A stretch of 64,000 bases of DNA, taken from positions 1 to 64,000 of the forward strand of contig NZ_JOFL01000014.1 of NCBI RefSeq assembly GCF_000719265.1, written 5' to 3'. Of the stretch, positions 46,080 to 53,604 are shown one piece after another. The position numbers were made by a program, and so were the translations under genes. The first letter of the stretch is position 1; each line of letters opens with the position of its first letter. Below the pieces are notes generated by a model. It worked only from the letters and a program-made list of their open reading frames with translations, searched no databases and had not been told where the DNA came from. This DNA is from Streptomyces roseoverticillatus. Lineage in GTDB: Bacteria > Actinomycetota > Actinomycetes > Streptomycetales > Streptomycetaceae.

Positions 46080-46613
46080 ATGCAGTGGAAGACCCATGGC
46101 GAGCGGCAGATCTATACGAACGAGTGGGTGAACTTGTGCCTGGTCGACGTTGAACAGCCGGACGGCCGGCGGTGGGAACACCACGTGGTCCGGCTGCGGC
46201 ACCTCGCCGTGGCGGCCGTGGTGAACGAGCAGCGCGAGATCCTCATGATGTGGCGGCACCGGTTCATCACGGACTCGTGGGCCTGGGAACTCCCCATGGG
46301 TCTGATAGAGGTGGGCGAGACCCCCGAGGAAGCGGCCGTCCGGGAGGTCGAGGAAGAAACGGGCTGGCGCCCCGAGTCGGTGAGACCGCTGGTGTACGCG
46401 GAGCCCGCGAACGGGATCACGGACTCGCAGCACTACGTGTTCCGCGCCGACAGCGCCACGTACATCGGCCCGCCGACCGAGAAGAACGAGTCTGACCGGA
46501 TCGAGTGGGTCCCCTTGGACAAGGTACGCGGCATGATCGACCGCCGGGAGATCGTCAGCAGCGGATCCCTGGTGGGCGTGCTGTACGTACTCATGGACGA
46601 AGCGATCCGCTGA
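46080..46613 (+). CDS. Nudix hydrolase
   Basis: A 177-residue Nudix enzyme. The Nudix box is GLIEVGETPEEAAVREVEEE followed by TGW (about residues 75-97). It resembles ADP-ribose pyrophosphatase-like members that act on nucleoside diphosphate conjugates; substrate is unknown. GGAGGG lies eight bases before ATG 46080. It is the first gene in the accessory region and stands alone. Confidence 0.92.
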   Translation: MQWKTHGERQIYTNEWVNLCLVDVEQPDGRRWEHHVVRLRHLAVAAVVNEQREILMMWRHRFITDSWAWELPMGLIEVGETPEEAAVREVEEETGWRPESVRPLVYAEPANGITDSQHYVFRADSATYIGPPTEKNESDRIEWVPLDKVRGMIDRREIVSSGSLVGVLYVLMDEAIR

Positions 46614-46930
46614 GCATTGGATCACTGCAGGGCCTGCAATGGTGATCGCTCCATCTGGGCTCATTGAGCAACGTTTCATTCATCACCGCTGGAAGCTCCC
46701 CACCGAAGAGCTCGGGAACACCCCTATCGAGCGCCCGGTTCCTGCTCACTTCGATCGACCTCTCACCAAAGCCGGCCATGTCGACGCGCCCAGCAGCCAA
46801 CCGCGTGCAAGGCCACGTGGCAGCATGCAGCCGACGGACGGGCGTCAAGCTGAGTGACCCGTTCGAGACGAACTGGGGCGGCTCGTGCCCGACGGGGATC
46901 GCGCCGGTCGAGGACTGACATCGCGGCCCG
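46614..46930. other. intergenic region, no supported gene
   Basis: These 317 bp contain short open frames on both strands (for example a minus frame reading VPELFGGELPAVMNETLLNE), but none has a ribosome site or a family I can name. It may hold the debris of a lost gene. Confidence 0.4.
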
Positions 46931-47401
46931 TCACCCCAGGTAGGGGCGCTCCCGGTGCTCCAGGAAGTGCCGGATGCGGAGCTGCTGGGTGTGGTGCATC
47001 GGGAGAGCAGCGATCTCGCCGGGGCGGACGAACCGCAGCTCCGTGGACTCGTCGGAGATCGCCAGCTTCCCGCCGGTCACGCGGGCGGTGAAGCAGACGT
47101 TGAACTGCCGCCGCACCTCCCCGTCGGAGTAGGCGATCACGTGGCGCGGGTCGGTGTAAGTGCCGACCATCCCCGTGATCTCCACGTCCAGCCCGGTCTC
47201 CTCTTTGACCTCGCGCACGGCTGTGCCCGGGAGGGAGTCGGTCATCTCCATGCCGCCACCGGGCAAGGCCCATAGACCGTTGTCGCGTCGCCGCTGCAGC
47301 AGGATGCGCCCCTGGTCGTCGGTGACGACGGCGGACGCGGCGACGACCATGCTGTTGGGCTCGGGGGCCTCCGGGTCGTCGTAGTACTCGGTGCGGGACA
47401 C
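46931..47401 (-). CDS. Nudix hydrolase (MutT-like)
   Basis: A 156-residue Nudix protein with the box GGGMEMTDSLPGTAVREVKE continuing ETGLDV (about 50-75) and the preceding RRRDNGLWALPGG typical of MutT/ADP-ribose-type enzymes. Substrate is unknown. I chose the GTG at 47401 (SRTEYYDDPEAPEPN) since AGGAGGA is six bases upstream; the GTG at 47407 overlaps the stop of the upstream regulator gene. The coupling makes an operon with that truncated regulator. Confidence 0.92.
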   Translation of the reverse strand: MSRTEYYDDPEAPEPNSMVVAASAVVTDDQGRILLQRRRDNGLWALPGGGMEMTDSLPGTAVREVKEETGLDVEITGMVGTYTDPRHVIAYSDGEVRRQFNVCFTARVTGGKLAISDESTELRFVRPGEIAALPMHHTQQLRIRHFLEHRERPYLG

Positions 47402-47403
47402 GG

Positions 47404-48030
47404 TCACTCCTCCTGGACGGGCGTCGCTGTCGCCCACGCCGCGTCGAAGCTCTGCGCGTACGTGTCGAAGATCCCTCCGGCGCCGCTGCGGCGGAGGTGC
47501 CAGACAGGTGCCGCGAACGCGTTCGCTCCCCAGATGTGAGCGTTGACCAGTAGTTGATCATCCGCCCGGTAGAGGGAGTTGTACAGCGTCGTCCCGTGGG
47601 TCCGGATCTCGATTCCGGGCACCCCGACCAACGACCGGTAGTGCATCAGCGCCAGCCGGCACCGGGACTCGATGCCGTGGCCGAACCGCTCTTCCTCACC
47701 GCGCTGCCGTACGTTCGCGCTGTCGGCGTCGCCCAGCGCGATCCGGATCGAGCATCCTTCAGCGGCCCGCTCACGAAGGAGATCGTTGAGTCGGGGGTAC
47801 GCCTCGTGCAGGAAGACCGCGGCATAGACGAGTACGTCGATGTGCTCGCGGGCCTGGGCGAACAGGTCGGCGAAGCGGGATACCGGAACGTCCGCGCGCT
47901 GGTCGTAGAGCGTGACCAGTTCAGGACTGACGGCGCGTGCGGCACGTGCCTGCCGGAGCGCCGGCCAAAGTGCGTGCACGTCTTCTCCTAACACCTCCGC
48001 CGCCTGAACAGCCGTCGCGCGACGGGGCAC
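47404..48030 (-). pseudogene. XRE regulator with DUF5919 domain, HTH truncated
   Basis: About 208 codons remain. The C-terminal DUF5919-like domain is intact (RFADLFAQAREHIDVLVYAA, LNDLLRERAAEG, LYNSLYRADDQLLVNAHIWG). Family members as I know them start with about 55 residues of XRE HTH and then GRVPxRR...AVAAVLGEDxxYLWP; here the frame starts at [19 protein letters not shown], so the DNA-binding helices are gone. A TTA codon (codon 14) is present, rare in Streptomyces and read by bldA tRNA. The junction abuts a truncated cis-prenyltransferase on the other strand. Confidence 0.65.
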
Positions 48031-48032
48031 AC

Positions 48033-48185
48033 GCCCCTGAACAGCGCCTGTCCGGCTTCCTGCTGTGGCAGGCGGCCGTTGCCGAGTACTACTTCTGCGA
48101 AGCCCCGTGGCCAGCCTTCAGCCGGGAAGACTTCCGCAGCGCACTGGACTCCTACGCGTCACGGCACCGCCGTTACGGCCACTGA
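48033..48185 (+). pseudogene. C-terminal remnant of a cis-prenyltransferase (UppS-like)
   Basis: The frame reads [20 protein letters not shown], then [20 protein letters not shown] and ASRHRRYG to a stop at 48185. This matches the conserved C-terminal end of undecaprenyl-diphosphate synthase-type enzymes (region around SGExRLSxFLxWQ...YAE..F....WPDF and RRYG). Roughly 200 N-terminal residues with the FPP site are missing; upstream the frame runs into the regulator's antisense sequence. It lies 44 bp before the terpene synthase gene and was probably its partner. Confidence 0.65.
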
Positions 48186-48229
48186 GTACGAGCAGCTCGC
48201 CGGCAGGGACCACCCTCAGGAGGATCGCC

Positions 48230-49279
48230 ATGCTCCTCACACCGCGCACCGACGCCCTGGGCCGCACCGTGCTCCTGCCCGAGCTGCTGGCCGGCCTGAA
48301 GGCCGAACTCCACCCTGACCACGAGTCCATCCGGGCCGTGACCACCCCTTGGACCAGGAAGCACCTGCACCGCATGGGCCTCGACGCGGACTGGACCGAC
48401 GTCTTCGTCTCCATGCGCCACGACAACTGGCCGTGCTGGGTCTACCCGCGGGGCGTCACCGACAGGGTGCGCGGCTCGGCCGATCTGACGATCTGCGTGT
48501 CGGTCTGCGACAACCTGCTCACCGACATGCAGCGCGGCCTGCGGCCCGATCGCACCGCCGCCGTGACGGCCGCCGTCCTGCAGGTCGTCGGGGGCGCCCC
48601 GCCCGGCGACGACCCGCTGGCCGTCATGGCGGCCGAGGCATGGAACGGTCTGACCTCTCCCATGCGCCCGAGCCAGCGCTGGCGCGTGCTCGCCGGGATA
48701 CACGACTACGTCAGGGGCGAAGCCATGGCCGACGAAGTCCACCGGACCGGCCGCCGCCTCACCATCGACGAGTACCTGCCGATGCGCGGCTACGCCATCG
48801 GGGCTCGGCCCTGGACAGCGATGCTCGACTTCGTCCTGGACGTGGACCTGCCCGACGACCTCCTCGACAGCCCTGAGCTGCGCCGTGCACGGGAACTCGC
48901 AGTGCTGCACTCGGCGTTGGTCAACGATCTCTTCTCCTTCGGCCGCGAGTGCCGAGAGGGGCAGTGGCCCTTCAACGCGCTGGGCATTCTCCACTTCCAC
49001 GAGGGCCTGGACCTCCAGGAGGCGACGGACAGGCTGTGCGGGCTCATCGCCGATCACGAACGGCAGTTGCTCGACGTCACCGAGGCCGTCCGCAGCGGGC
49101 CCCGGGGCGGTCGGCCGGGCCTCGACGCCTACCTCGAAGGCCTGGGCCACTTCGTCGCCGGCAACGTCCCCTACCACTTCTTCAGCCCCCGCTACGGCGG
49201 CCGCGGCCACGTCTGGGACGGCCGTACCACCAGCGGCCGTGCCACCTTTCTCGGTGACCGTCTCCGGATCCGTCCGTAG
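48230..49279 (+). CDS. class I terpene synthase-family protein
   Basis: A 349-residue all-alpha terpene-cyclase-like protein. The NSE metal triad is present in LVNDLFSFGRECREG (N, S, E about residues 225-235), and the late Arg-Tyr pair in FFSPRYGGRG matches the terpene-synthase RY motif. The first Asp-rich motif is unusual: VCDNLLTDMQRG (D-N-x-x-x-D) in place of DDxxD. It should ionise a prenyl diphosphate if active; the product cannot be predicted. AGGAGG precedes ATG 48230. No oxidase or prenyltransferase gene is intact nearby. Confidence 0.8.
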   Translation: MLLTPRTDALGRTVLLPELLAGLKAELHPDHESIRAVTTPWTRKHLHRMGLDADWTDVFVSMRHDNWPCWVYPRGVTDRVRGSADLTICVSVCDNLLTDMQRGLRPDRTAAVTAAVLQVVGGAPPGDDPLAVMAAEAWNGLTSPMRPSQRWRVLAGIHDYVRGEAMADEVHRTGRRLTIDEYLPMRGYAIGARPWTAMLDFVLDVDLPDDLLDSPELRRARELAVLHSALVNDLFSFGRECREGQWPFNALGILHFHEGLDLQEATDRLCGLIADHERQLLDVTEAVRSGPRGGRPGLDAYLEGLGHFVAGNVPYHFFSPRYGGRGHVWDGRTTSGRATFLGDRLRIRP

Positions 49280-49283
49280 GCGC

Positions 49284-49337
49284 GTTCCGGCGGTGGATGT
49301 CGTGCGCGGGGACGGCCCGCAATCACTGGCCGCTTAA
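49284..49337 (+). pseudogene. 17-codon C-terminal remnant, copy 1
   Basis: The frame VPAVDVVRGDGPQSLAA-stop directly after the terpene synthase resembles the end of the frame at 50998 (AAVELVVRGDGPEPLAA-stop). Both look like tails of the same lost gene family, which I cannot identify. Confidence 0.35.
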
Positions 49338-49595
49338 CCTCGGCCTCGGCCGGACAGAACTCCCCCGCCGGGCCGATCCCATCGCAGCGGCTGCTGGTTT
49401 CAGCAAGCTTATTTACGGTGATGCCGATCTGATGCAGCCCGGCATCTTCGACCGGCATAGCGGTGGGAGTTTATGATCGACTACCTCAAAACAGCCGGTA
49501 AGTTTCCATGTTCGAGGCCCCGTGTCAGGACAGAAAGTATCCGGCCTGACACGGGGCCCGCCTATAGGCTGTTCAGCAGTTCACTGCTCGGCCAC
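49338..49595. other. intergenic region with hairpin, no gene seen
   Basis: The GC content drops noticeably here. There is a run of short open frames and a long hairpin at 49516-49568. No ribosome site or protein family is recognisable. Confidence 0.4.
49516..49568 (-). terminator. hairpin downstream of the low-GC orphan gene
   Basis: GGCCCCGTGTCAGG (49516-49529) pairs exactly with CCTGACACGGGGCC (49555-49568), 14 bp with a 25-nt loop. It lies 28 bp past the stop codon of the minus-strand gene, the position of a terminator. Confidence 0.65.
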
Positions 49596-50318
49596 TCACG
49601 GCAGCAGCTTGACCTCCTCGACCTGGGCGGCCAGTTCCATGGAGTGAGAGATGAGCAGCGGGGTGATCAGATCGCCCGACTTCACGAGCTGCAGCCACGG
49701 TGGGGTCCCCTCGGCACTCCAGCCCTTGTCCATGTCGAAAGCGACCCTTCGGTTGTCCTCCAACCCCATATCGATCAGAGCCCCGGGGCCGAACATCTGC
49801 ACCGTGACCGTTCCGACCTTGAAGGGGTTGGTGGCGAAGGCCAGGAGCACGCGTTCCTTAGGAGCGAACGCCACTGATTGCAGTCCGCGAAGGTCAACTG
49901 CGCACAGGGGCGCAGGGTCCTGGCCCGGCTGGGCTTGCGAGATTCCGGTCGAGAACCGTTCCGTTGTTTCGTTGATGGCGCTGATGACTTCCGGGGTGCC
50001 GCCACCTTCGACCCGGCCGATCGCATGCTTGGAGTAGATGATGAACTTCTGCCCCAGGGTGATGTCCTTGGCGTTCCGTCCCGTGATCTCGTAGCCCGGC
50101 TGGATGTCAGACACTGAGGCATACGCCTGGAAGTGCTCGCTCCACTTGATCGTGGTGTGTGTGGAGTACTTCTGAGACTTGATCCACACCACCGGAGATC
50201 CGTTGGGGGAGGAGGTCGTGACCGCCTTGAAGCCGAAGAGATGGTACCCGCCGTGTTCCAGATCGAGGACCGTCTGTTCCGGCATGACGATGTCGATGTG
50301 GAAATTCGTCTCACGCAT
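49596..50318 (-). CDS. orphan beta-rich protein of unknown family, low GC
   Basis: A 240-residue protein beginning MRETNFHIDIVMPEQTVLDL. Composition suggests a soluble beta-sandwich: no signal peptide, no membrane helix, no catalytic motif recognised, conserved-looking aromatic turns (GYHLFGFKAV, VVWIKSQKYS). Codon use is markedly less GC-rich than the rest of the window, pointing to recent transfer. AAAGG eight bases before ATG 50318 supports the start. It stands alone between remnants. I will not guess a function. Confidence 0.75.
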   Translation of the reverse strand: MRETNFHIDIVMPEQTVLDLEHGGYHLFGFKAVTTSSPNGSPVVWIKSQKYSTHTTIKWSEHFQAYASVSDIQPGYEITGRNAKDITLGQKFIIYSKHAIGRVEGGGTPEVISAINETTERFSTGISQAQPGQDPAPLCAVDLRGLQSVAFAPKERVLLAFATNPFKVGTVTVQMFGPGALIDMGLEDNRRVAFDMDKGWSAEGTPPWLQLVKSGDLITPLLISHSMELAAQVEEVKLLP

Positions 50319-50869
50319 ACCGATCACCTTTCTGCCTGTGATTCTTGACTCCCGGAATCGAGCCGTAAGACCACGCGTAGCACCGCCGGCCAGAGTTAGT
50401 GAAAACCTCGGCGAGCGAGCCAATCTTGTCGCGTGCGACTTCCGTCAACCAGCAGGTAAATCGGCCAAGTCCACAAGGTGAGTAGCGCATCGCCGATCCG
50501 GCCAGCAGGATTCATGAAGCTTGACGCCGATATCCGGCCGCTGACCGACGAGAACACTGGCAGCAACCGCACAGAAGCGGGATGAGCACCGACGAGATGC
50601 GCCTAGGCGCATGTCCGAAGGGCCGTGCCGGAACCGGTGAAGCAGTGTCCTCATGGGGGCGCCGAGGCGCGAGTTGGGAGGAACCCTGTCTCGTATCTAA
50701 CAGCCCTCATGACAAGTCAGCTCAAATGCCCCATCACTACGTCGTGGCTGGTACCACCCGAGACTTCGCTGAGCTGCGTTGCGGCGGCGGTTGCCCCGCC
50801 TGGGTGTGTGTTCGTGCGAGAACCCCACCTGGTACCAGTCCAGTTCTCAGGAAGGGTGTGGGCCGGGTG
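50319..50869. other. non-coding stretch with a 16-bp palindrome
   Basis: No gene is supported. It contains the perfect palindrome ATGCGCCTAGGCGCAT (50597-50612) and several weak open frames. GC is lower than in flanking core genes. Confidence 0.4.
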
Positions 50870-50998
50870 GGGTCCGGCAGCGAGTGGTTCGACCGGCGGA
50901 CGGGTCGGCCGTGGCCCGGCTTGTGGCCGGTGGAGACCATGCGGGCGGCTGTGGAGCTGGTGGTGCGCGGCGACGGCCCGGAGCCGCTGGCGGCATAG
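50870..50998 (+). pseudogene. C-terminal remnant, copy 2
   Basis: The frame reads GSEWFDRRTGRPWPGLWPVE then TMRAAVELVVRGDGPEPLAA-stop. It has protein-like composition but no start or upstream domain of its own. Its last 17 codons resemble the remnant at 49284-49337. The parent family is not recognised. Confidence 0.35.
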
Positions 50999-51074
50999 GG
51001 CGTGCCAGGTGAGTTGAGTGACCGGACCCACCAGGCAGGCCCTTGCCGAGGCGCCTGCGCCGTGGCCGAAGGAC

Positions 51075-51275
51075 TCAGCTCAAGGGCATCCGGCGAGCGC
51101 GCACCCACATCACCACGGTCATGATCGCGGTGAAGTACGCCGTGCCGGCCACAAAAGTCACGTCCTGGACGTACTGTTCGTAGCCTTCTGCGCGCAACTG
51201 AAACGCGAAGGATACAAGTGCAGTTCCGAGCACGGTGAGCACAGCGAACAGGACGCCGAACGGGGCCTGTTTCAT
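51075..51275 (-). CDS. small two-helix membrane protein
   Basis: A 66-residue protein starting MKQAPFGVLFAVLTVLGTAL, with two hydrophobic helices (about 5-25 and 40-58) and a basic C-terminus (VRARRMPLS). No family recognised. GGAGG lies seven bases before ATG 51275, a strong site. The neighbours are unrelated. Confidence 0.7.
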   Translation of the reverse strand: MKQAPFGVLFAVLTVLGTALVSFAFQLRAEGYEQYVQDVTFVAGTAYFTAIMTVVMWVRARRMPLS

Positions 51276-51436
51276 TCCATGTCCTCCCAACGGTGAAACG
51301 ACCTGGTCACCACCGACTCTACGGGTGGGCCGTCAACGCCCGGTCGGCTGACCCCCGGTCGGTGGCGGCGCTTTGTGGCGGCACCGGTTCAAGCGGCCCC
51401 CGTCATCCGGCTCCGCGTATGACTACCAGGGCAGTT

Positions 51437-51592
51437 CTAGGCGAAGGCGAAGACGACGATGAGCAGCACGACGAGAAGGGCGAATGTTTCCCATCGGGTC
51501 GCGCGCCTGAGCGTGCGCAGCGATATGGGTTTCCCGGACCGCGAGGCCGGTGATGGGCCGGGGCTGTAGTCGTCGGACGTGTTGTCGCTCAT
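51437..51592 (-). CDS. 51-residue tail-anchored membrane protein
   Basis: The protein starts MSDNTSDDYSPGPSPASRSG and ends in the membrane helix FALLVVLLIVVFAFA preceded by RTLRRATRWET. The layout is a cytoplasmic Ser/Pro/Asp head, a basic belt and a C-terminal anchor. A TAGCAT box ends 6 nt before the ATG, the same leaderless layout seen for larger genes here, which supports expression. No known family. Confidence 0.65.
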   Translation of the reverse strand: MSDNTSDDYSPGPSPASRSGKPISLRTLRRATRWETFALLVVLLIVVFAFA

Positions 51593-51722
51593 TCCGCCAT
51601 GCTAGCCATGCCGCATCCGGTGCTTCCGTCCGTGACCGCCACGGCGCCCGTTGATCAGCGCGGGGATCCGGCCCGACGCATCGGATGACCGACCGGGCGG
51701 AACCTGGTCGGGCCGGCCGCCT

Positions 51723-52145
51723 TTAGTTGCCCGGCTCGGCGATGCCCAGTGCCGCCGCGTGCGCCGCCAGGCGTTCCGCGGCGAGGGTCTCGCCCGCCGT
51801 GTCGCCGACGGTCGTCGCGACGACCAGGGCCTGGCCGGCCAGCTGGTGGGCTCGCTGGTGCAGGGCGGTGATGCGGGCGGGGGTGCTGTGCTCCGCCGAG
51901 GGGGTGGCGCGGAGCGGGGCGTGGCCGCGCATGCGGGTGATGCGGTCGGCGAGCCGGTCCGCCGCGTCGTCCAGGGTGCGGGACGGCGTGAGGGCGCGGA
52001 GCTCGTCGGTCATGGTCAGCAGTGCGGTGAGGTGCCCCGCGAGCCGGATGTCCAGCTCTTCCTCGCGGGAGCGGTGCAGGCCGCGCATGCTGCAGCTCTG
52101 TGCGGCCATGGTGTGGACCGATTGCGTCCGGATCGGCTCGTACAT
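51723..52145 (-). CDS. conserved Streptomyces protein of unknown function
   Basis: A 140-residue, helix-rich soluble protein. The start MYEPIRTQSVHTM and the stretch REEELDIRLAGHLTALLTMT are familiar from many Streptomyces genomes, but no function is assigned. A near-perfect TetR-type operator (52185-52199) lies 40 bp upstream, overlapping the likely promoter (TTAGGAT on the minus strand), so it should be repressible. Confidence 0.78.
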   Translation of the reverse strand: MYEPIRTQSVHTMAAQSCSMRGLHRSREEELDIRLAGHLTALLTMTDELRALTPSRTLDDAADRLADRITRMRGHAPLRATPSAEHSTPARITALHQRAHQLAGQALVVATTVGDTAGETLAAERLAAHAAALGIAEPGN

Positions 52146-52184
52146 GGATGGCCTCCTGGGAATGCCTCAGAAGGCCATCCTAAC

Positions 52185-52199
52185 TTAGACGGCGTCTAA
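52185..52199. promoter_or_regulatory. TetR-type operator palindrome
   Basis: TTAGACG-G-CGTCTAA is a 15-bp palindrome with perfect 7-bp arms, just upstream of the gene starting at 52145. No tetR gene lies within several kilobases. Confidence 0.6.
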
Positions 52200-52316
52200 A
52201 GTTGTCCTGTCTACAGGGATACTCGATCAGATTGGGTCCGAAGGGTCAATCGGGGCCGCTCTGTGCTGCTCGGGTCGCTCAGGCTCGCTCAGGGTCGCTC
52301 GGGCCGCTCGGGCCGC

Positions 52317-53528
52317 TCAGGGCTGGCCGTAGCCGTCCAGGAAGTTCCCGATGCGCGTCACCGCGTCCGCCAGGTCCTTGGTGCTCGGCAGCGTGACCAG
52401 GCGGAAGTGGTCCGGCTCCGGCCAGTTGAAGCCCGTGCCGTGGACGACCATGATCTTCTCGGCGCGGAGCAGGTCCAGCACCATCTGCCGGTCGTCCTTG
52501 ATCTTGTAGACCTTGGGGTCGAGGCGCGGGAAGGCGTACAGCGCGCCCTTCGGCTTTACGCAGGTCACGCCCGGGATCTGCGTCAGCAGCTCGTGCGCGA
52601 CGTCGCGCTGCTCCAGCAGCCGGCCGCCCGGCAGCACCAGGTCGTTGATCGACTGCCGGCCGCCGAGGGCCGTGGCCACCGCGTACTGCGCCGGCATGTT
52701 GGCGCACAGGCGCATGTTGGCGAGGATCGTCAGGCCCTCGATGTAGCTGTCGGCGTGGGCCTTGGGGCCGCAGACCGCCATCCAGCCGCTGCGGTAGCCG
52801 GCCACCCGGTAGGACTTGGAGAGGCCGTTGAAGGTGAGCGTCAGCAGGTCGGGGGCGATGGCGGCGGTCGGAGTGTGCGTGACGCCGTCGTAGAGGATCT
52901 TGTCGTAGATCTCGTCGGAGCAGACGATCAGGTTGTGGCGGCGGGCGATCTCGGTCAGGCCGCGCAGCATCTCGTCGTCGTAGACGGCACCCGTGGGGTT
53001 GTTCGGGTTGATGATGACGATGGCCTTGGTGCGGTCGGTGACCTTGCGCTCGATGTCGGCGAGGTCCGGCATCCAGTCCGACTGCTCGTCGCAGCGGTAG
53101 TGCACGGCGGTGCCGCCGGCGAGGGAGACCGAGGCCGTCCACAGCGGGTAGTCCGGCGCGGGGACGAGGACCTCGTCGCCGTCGTCGAGCAGCGCCTGCA
53201 TCGACATCTGGATCAGCTCGGAGACGCCGTTGCCGAGGTAGACGTCCTCGACGGACAGCTCGATGCCCTTCGTCTCGTAGTGCTGCACCACCGCGCGGCG
53301 GGCGGAGAGGAGACCCTTGGCGTCGCCGTAGCCGTGCGCGTCGCCGACGTTGCGCAGCATGTCCTCGAGGATCTCCGGCGGGCACTCGAACCCGAAGATC
53401 GCCGGGTTGCCCGTGTTGAGCTTGAGGATGCGGTGACCTGCCGCTTCCAGCCGCATGGCCTCCTCGAGCACCGGGCCACGGATTTCGTAGCAGACGTTGG
53501 CGAGCTTCGTTGACTGGATCACCTGCAT
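52317..53528 (-). CDS. class I PLP aminotransferase (alanine/aspartate type)
   Basis: A 403-residue fold-type I aminotransferase. The PLP lysine is in GLSKSYRVAGYRSGWM, with NPNNPTGAVYDDEML binding the cofactor and RVAGYRSGW marking the AlaA/AlaT group. It probably interconverts alanine and pyruvate with glutamate. I start at ATG 53528 (MQVIQSTKLANVCYEIRGP), 7 nt after a TATGGT box, rather than the longer frame. Short GCTCGGG-type repeats follow its stop. Confidence 0.94.
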   Translation of the reverse strand: MQVIQSTKLANVCYEIRGPVLEEAMRLEAAGHRILKLNTGNPAIFGFECPPEILEDMLRNVGDAHGYGDAKGLLSARRAVVQHYETKGIELSVEDVYLGNGVSELIQMSMQALLDDGDEVLVPAPDYPLWTASVSLAGGTAVHYRCDEQSDWMPDLADIERKVTDRTKAIVIINPNNPTGAVYDDEMLRGLTEIARRHNLIVCSDEIYDKILYDGVTHTPTAAIAPDLLTLTFNGLSKSYRVAGYRSGWMAVCGPKAHADSYIEGLTILANMRLCANMPAQYAVATALGGRQSINDLVLPGGRLLEQRDVAHELLTQIPGVTCVKPKGALYAFPRLDPKVYKIKDDRQMVLDLLRAEKIMVVHGTGFNWPEPDHFRLVTLPSTKDLADAVTRIGNFLDGYGQP

Positions 53529-53604
53529 GACGGCCACCATACGGGGGCGCGACACGGGGCGCGCGCCGTTTGCGGAGGCGCCGGCACCGCCGCGAAGCCG
53601 CTGA

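Noticed and set aside
46591..46918. Possible transposase fragment in the gap between the Nudix genes
   Set aside because: The frames read protein-like in places, but I could match no transposase motif, terminal inverted repeats or target duplication.
49490..49530. tRNA-like GTTCGAGGCCCC segment, considered as an att site or tRNA remnant
   Set aside because: No acceptor or anticodon stem pairs with it and no integrase gene is nearby; the sequence is better explained as one arm of the 49516-49568 hairpin.
50445..50654. 69-codon minus frame (MRTLLHRFRHGPSDMRLGAS...)
   Set aside because: No ribosome site, no recognisable domain, and it spans the 16-bp palindrome; too weak to call.
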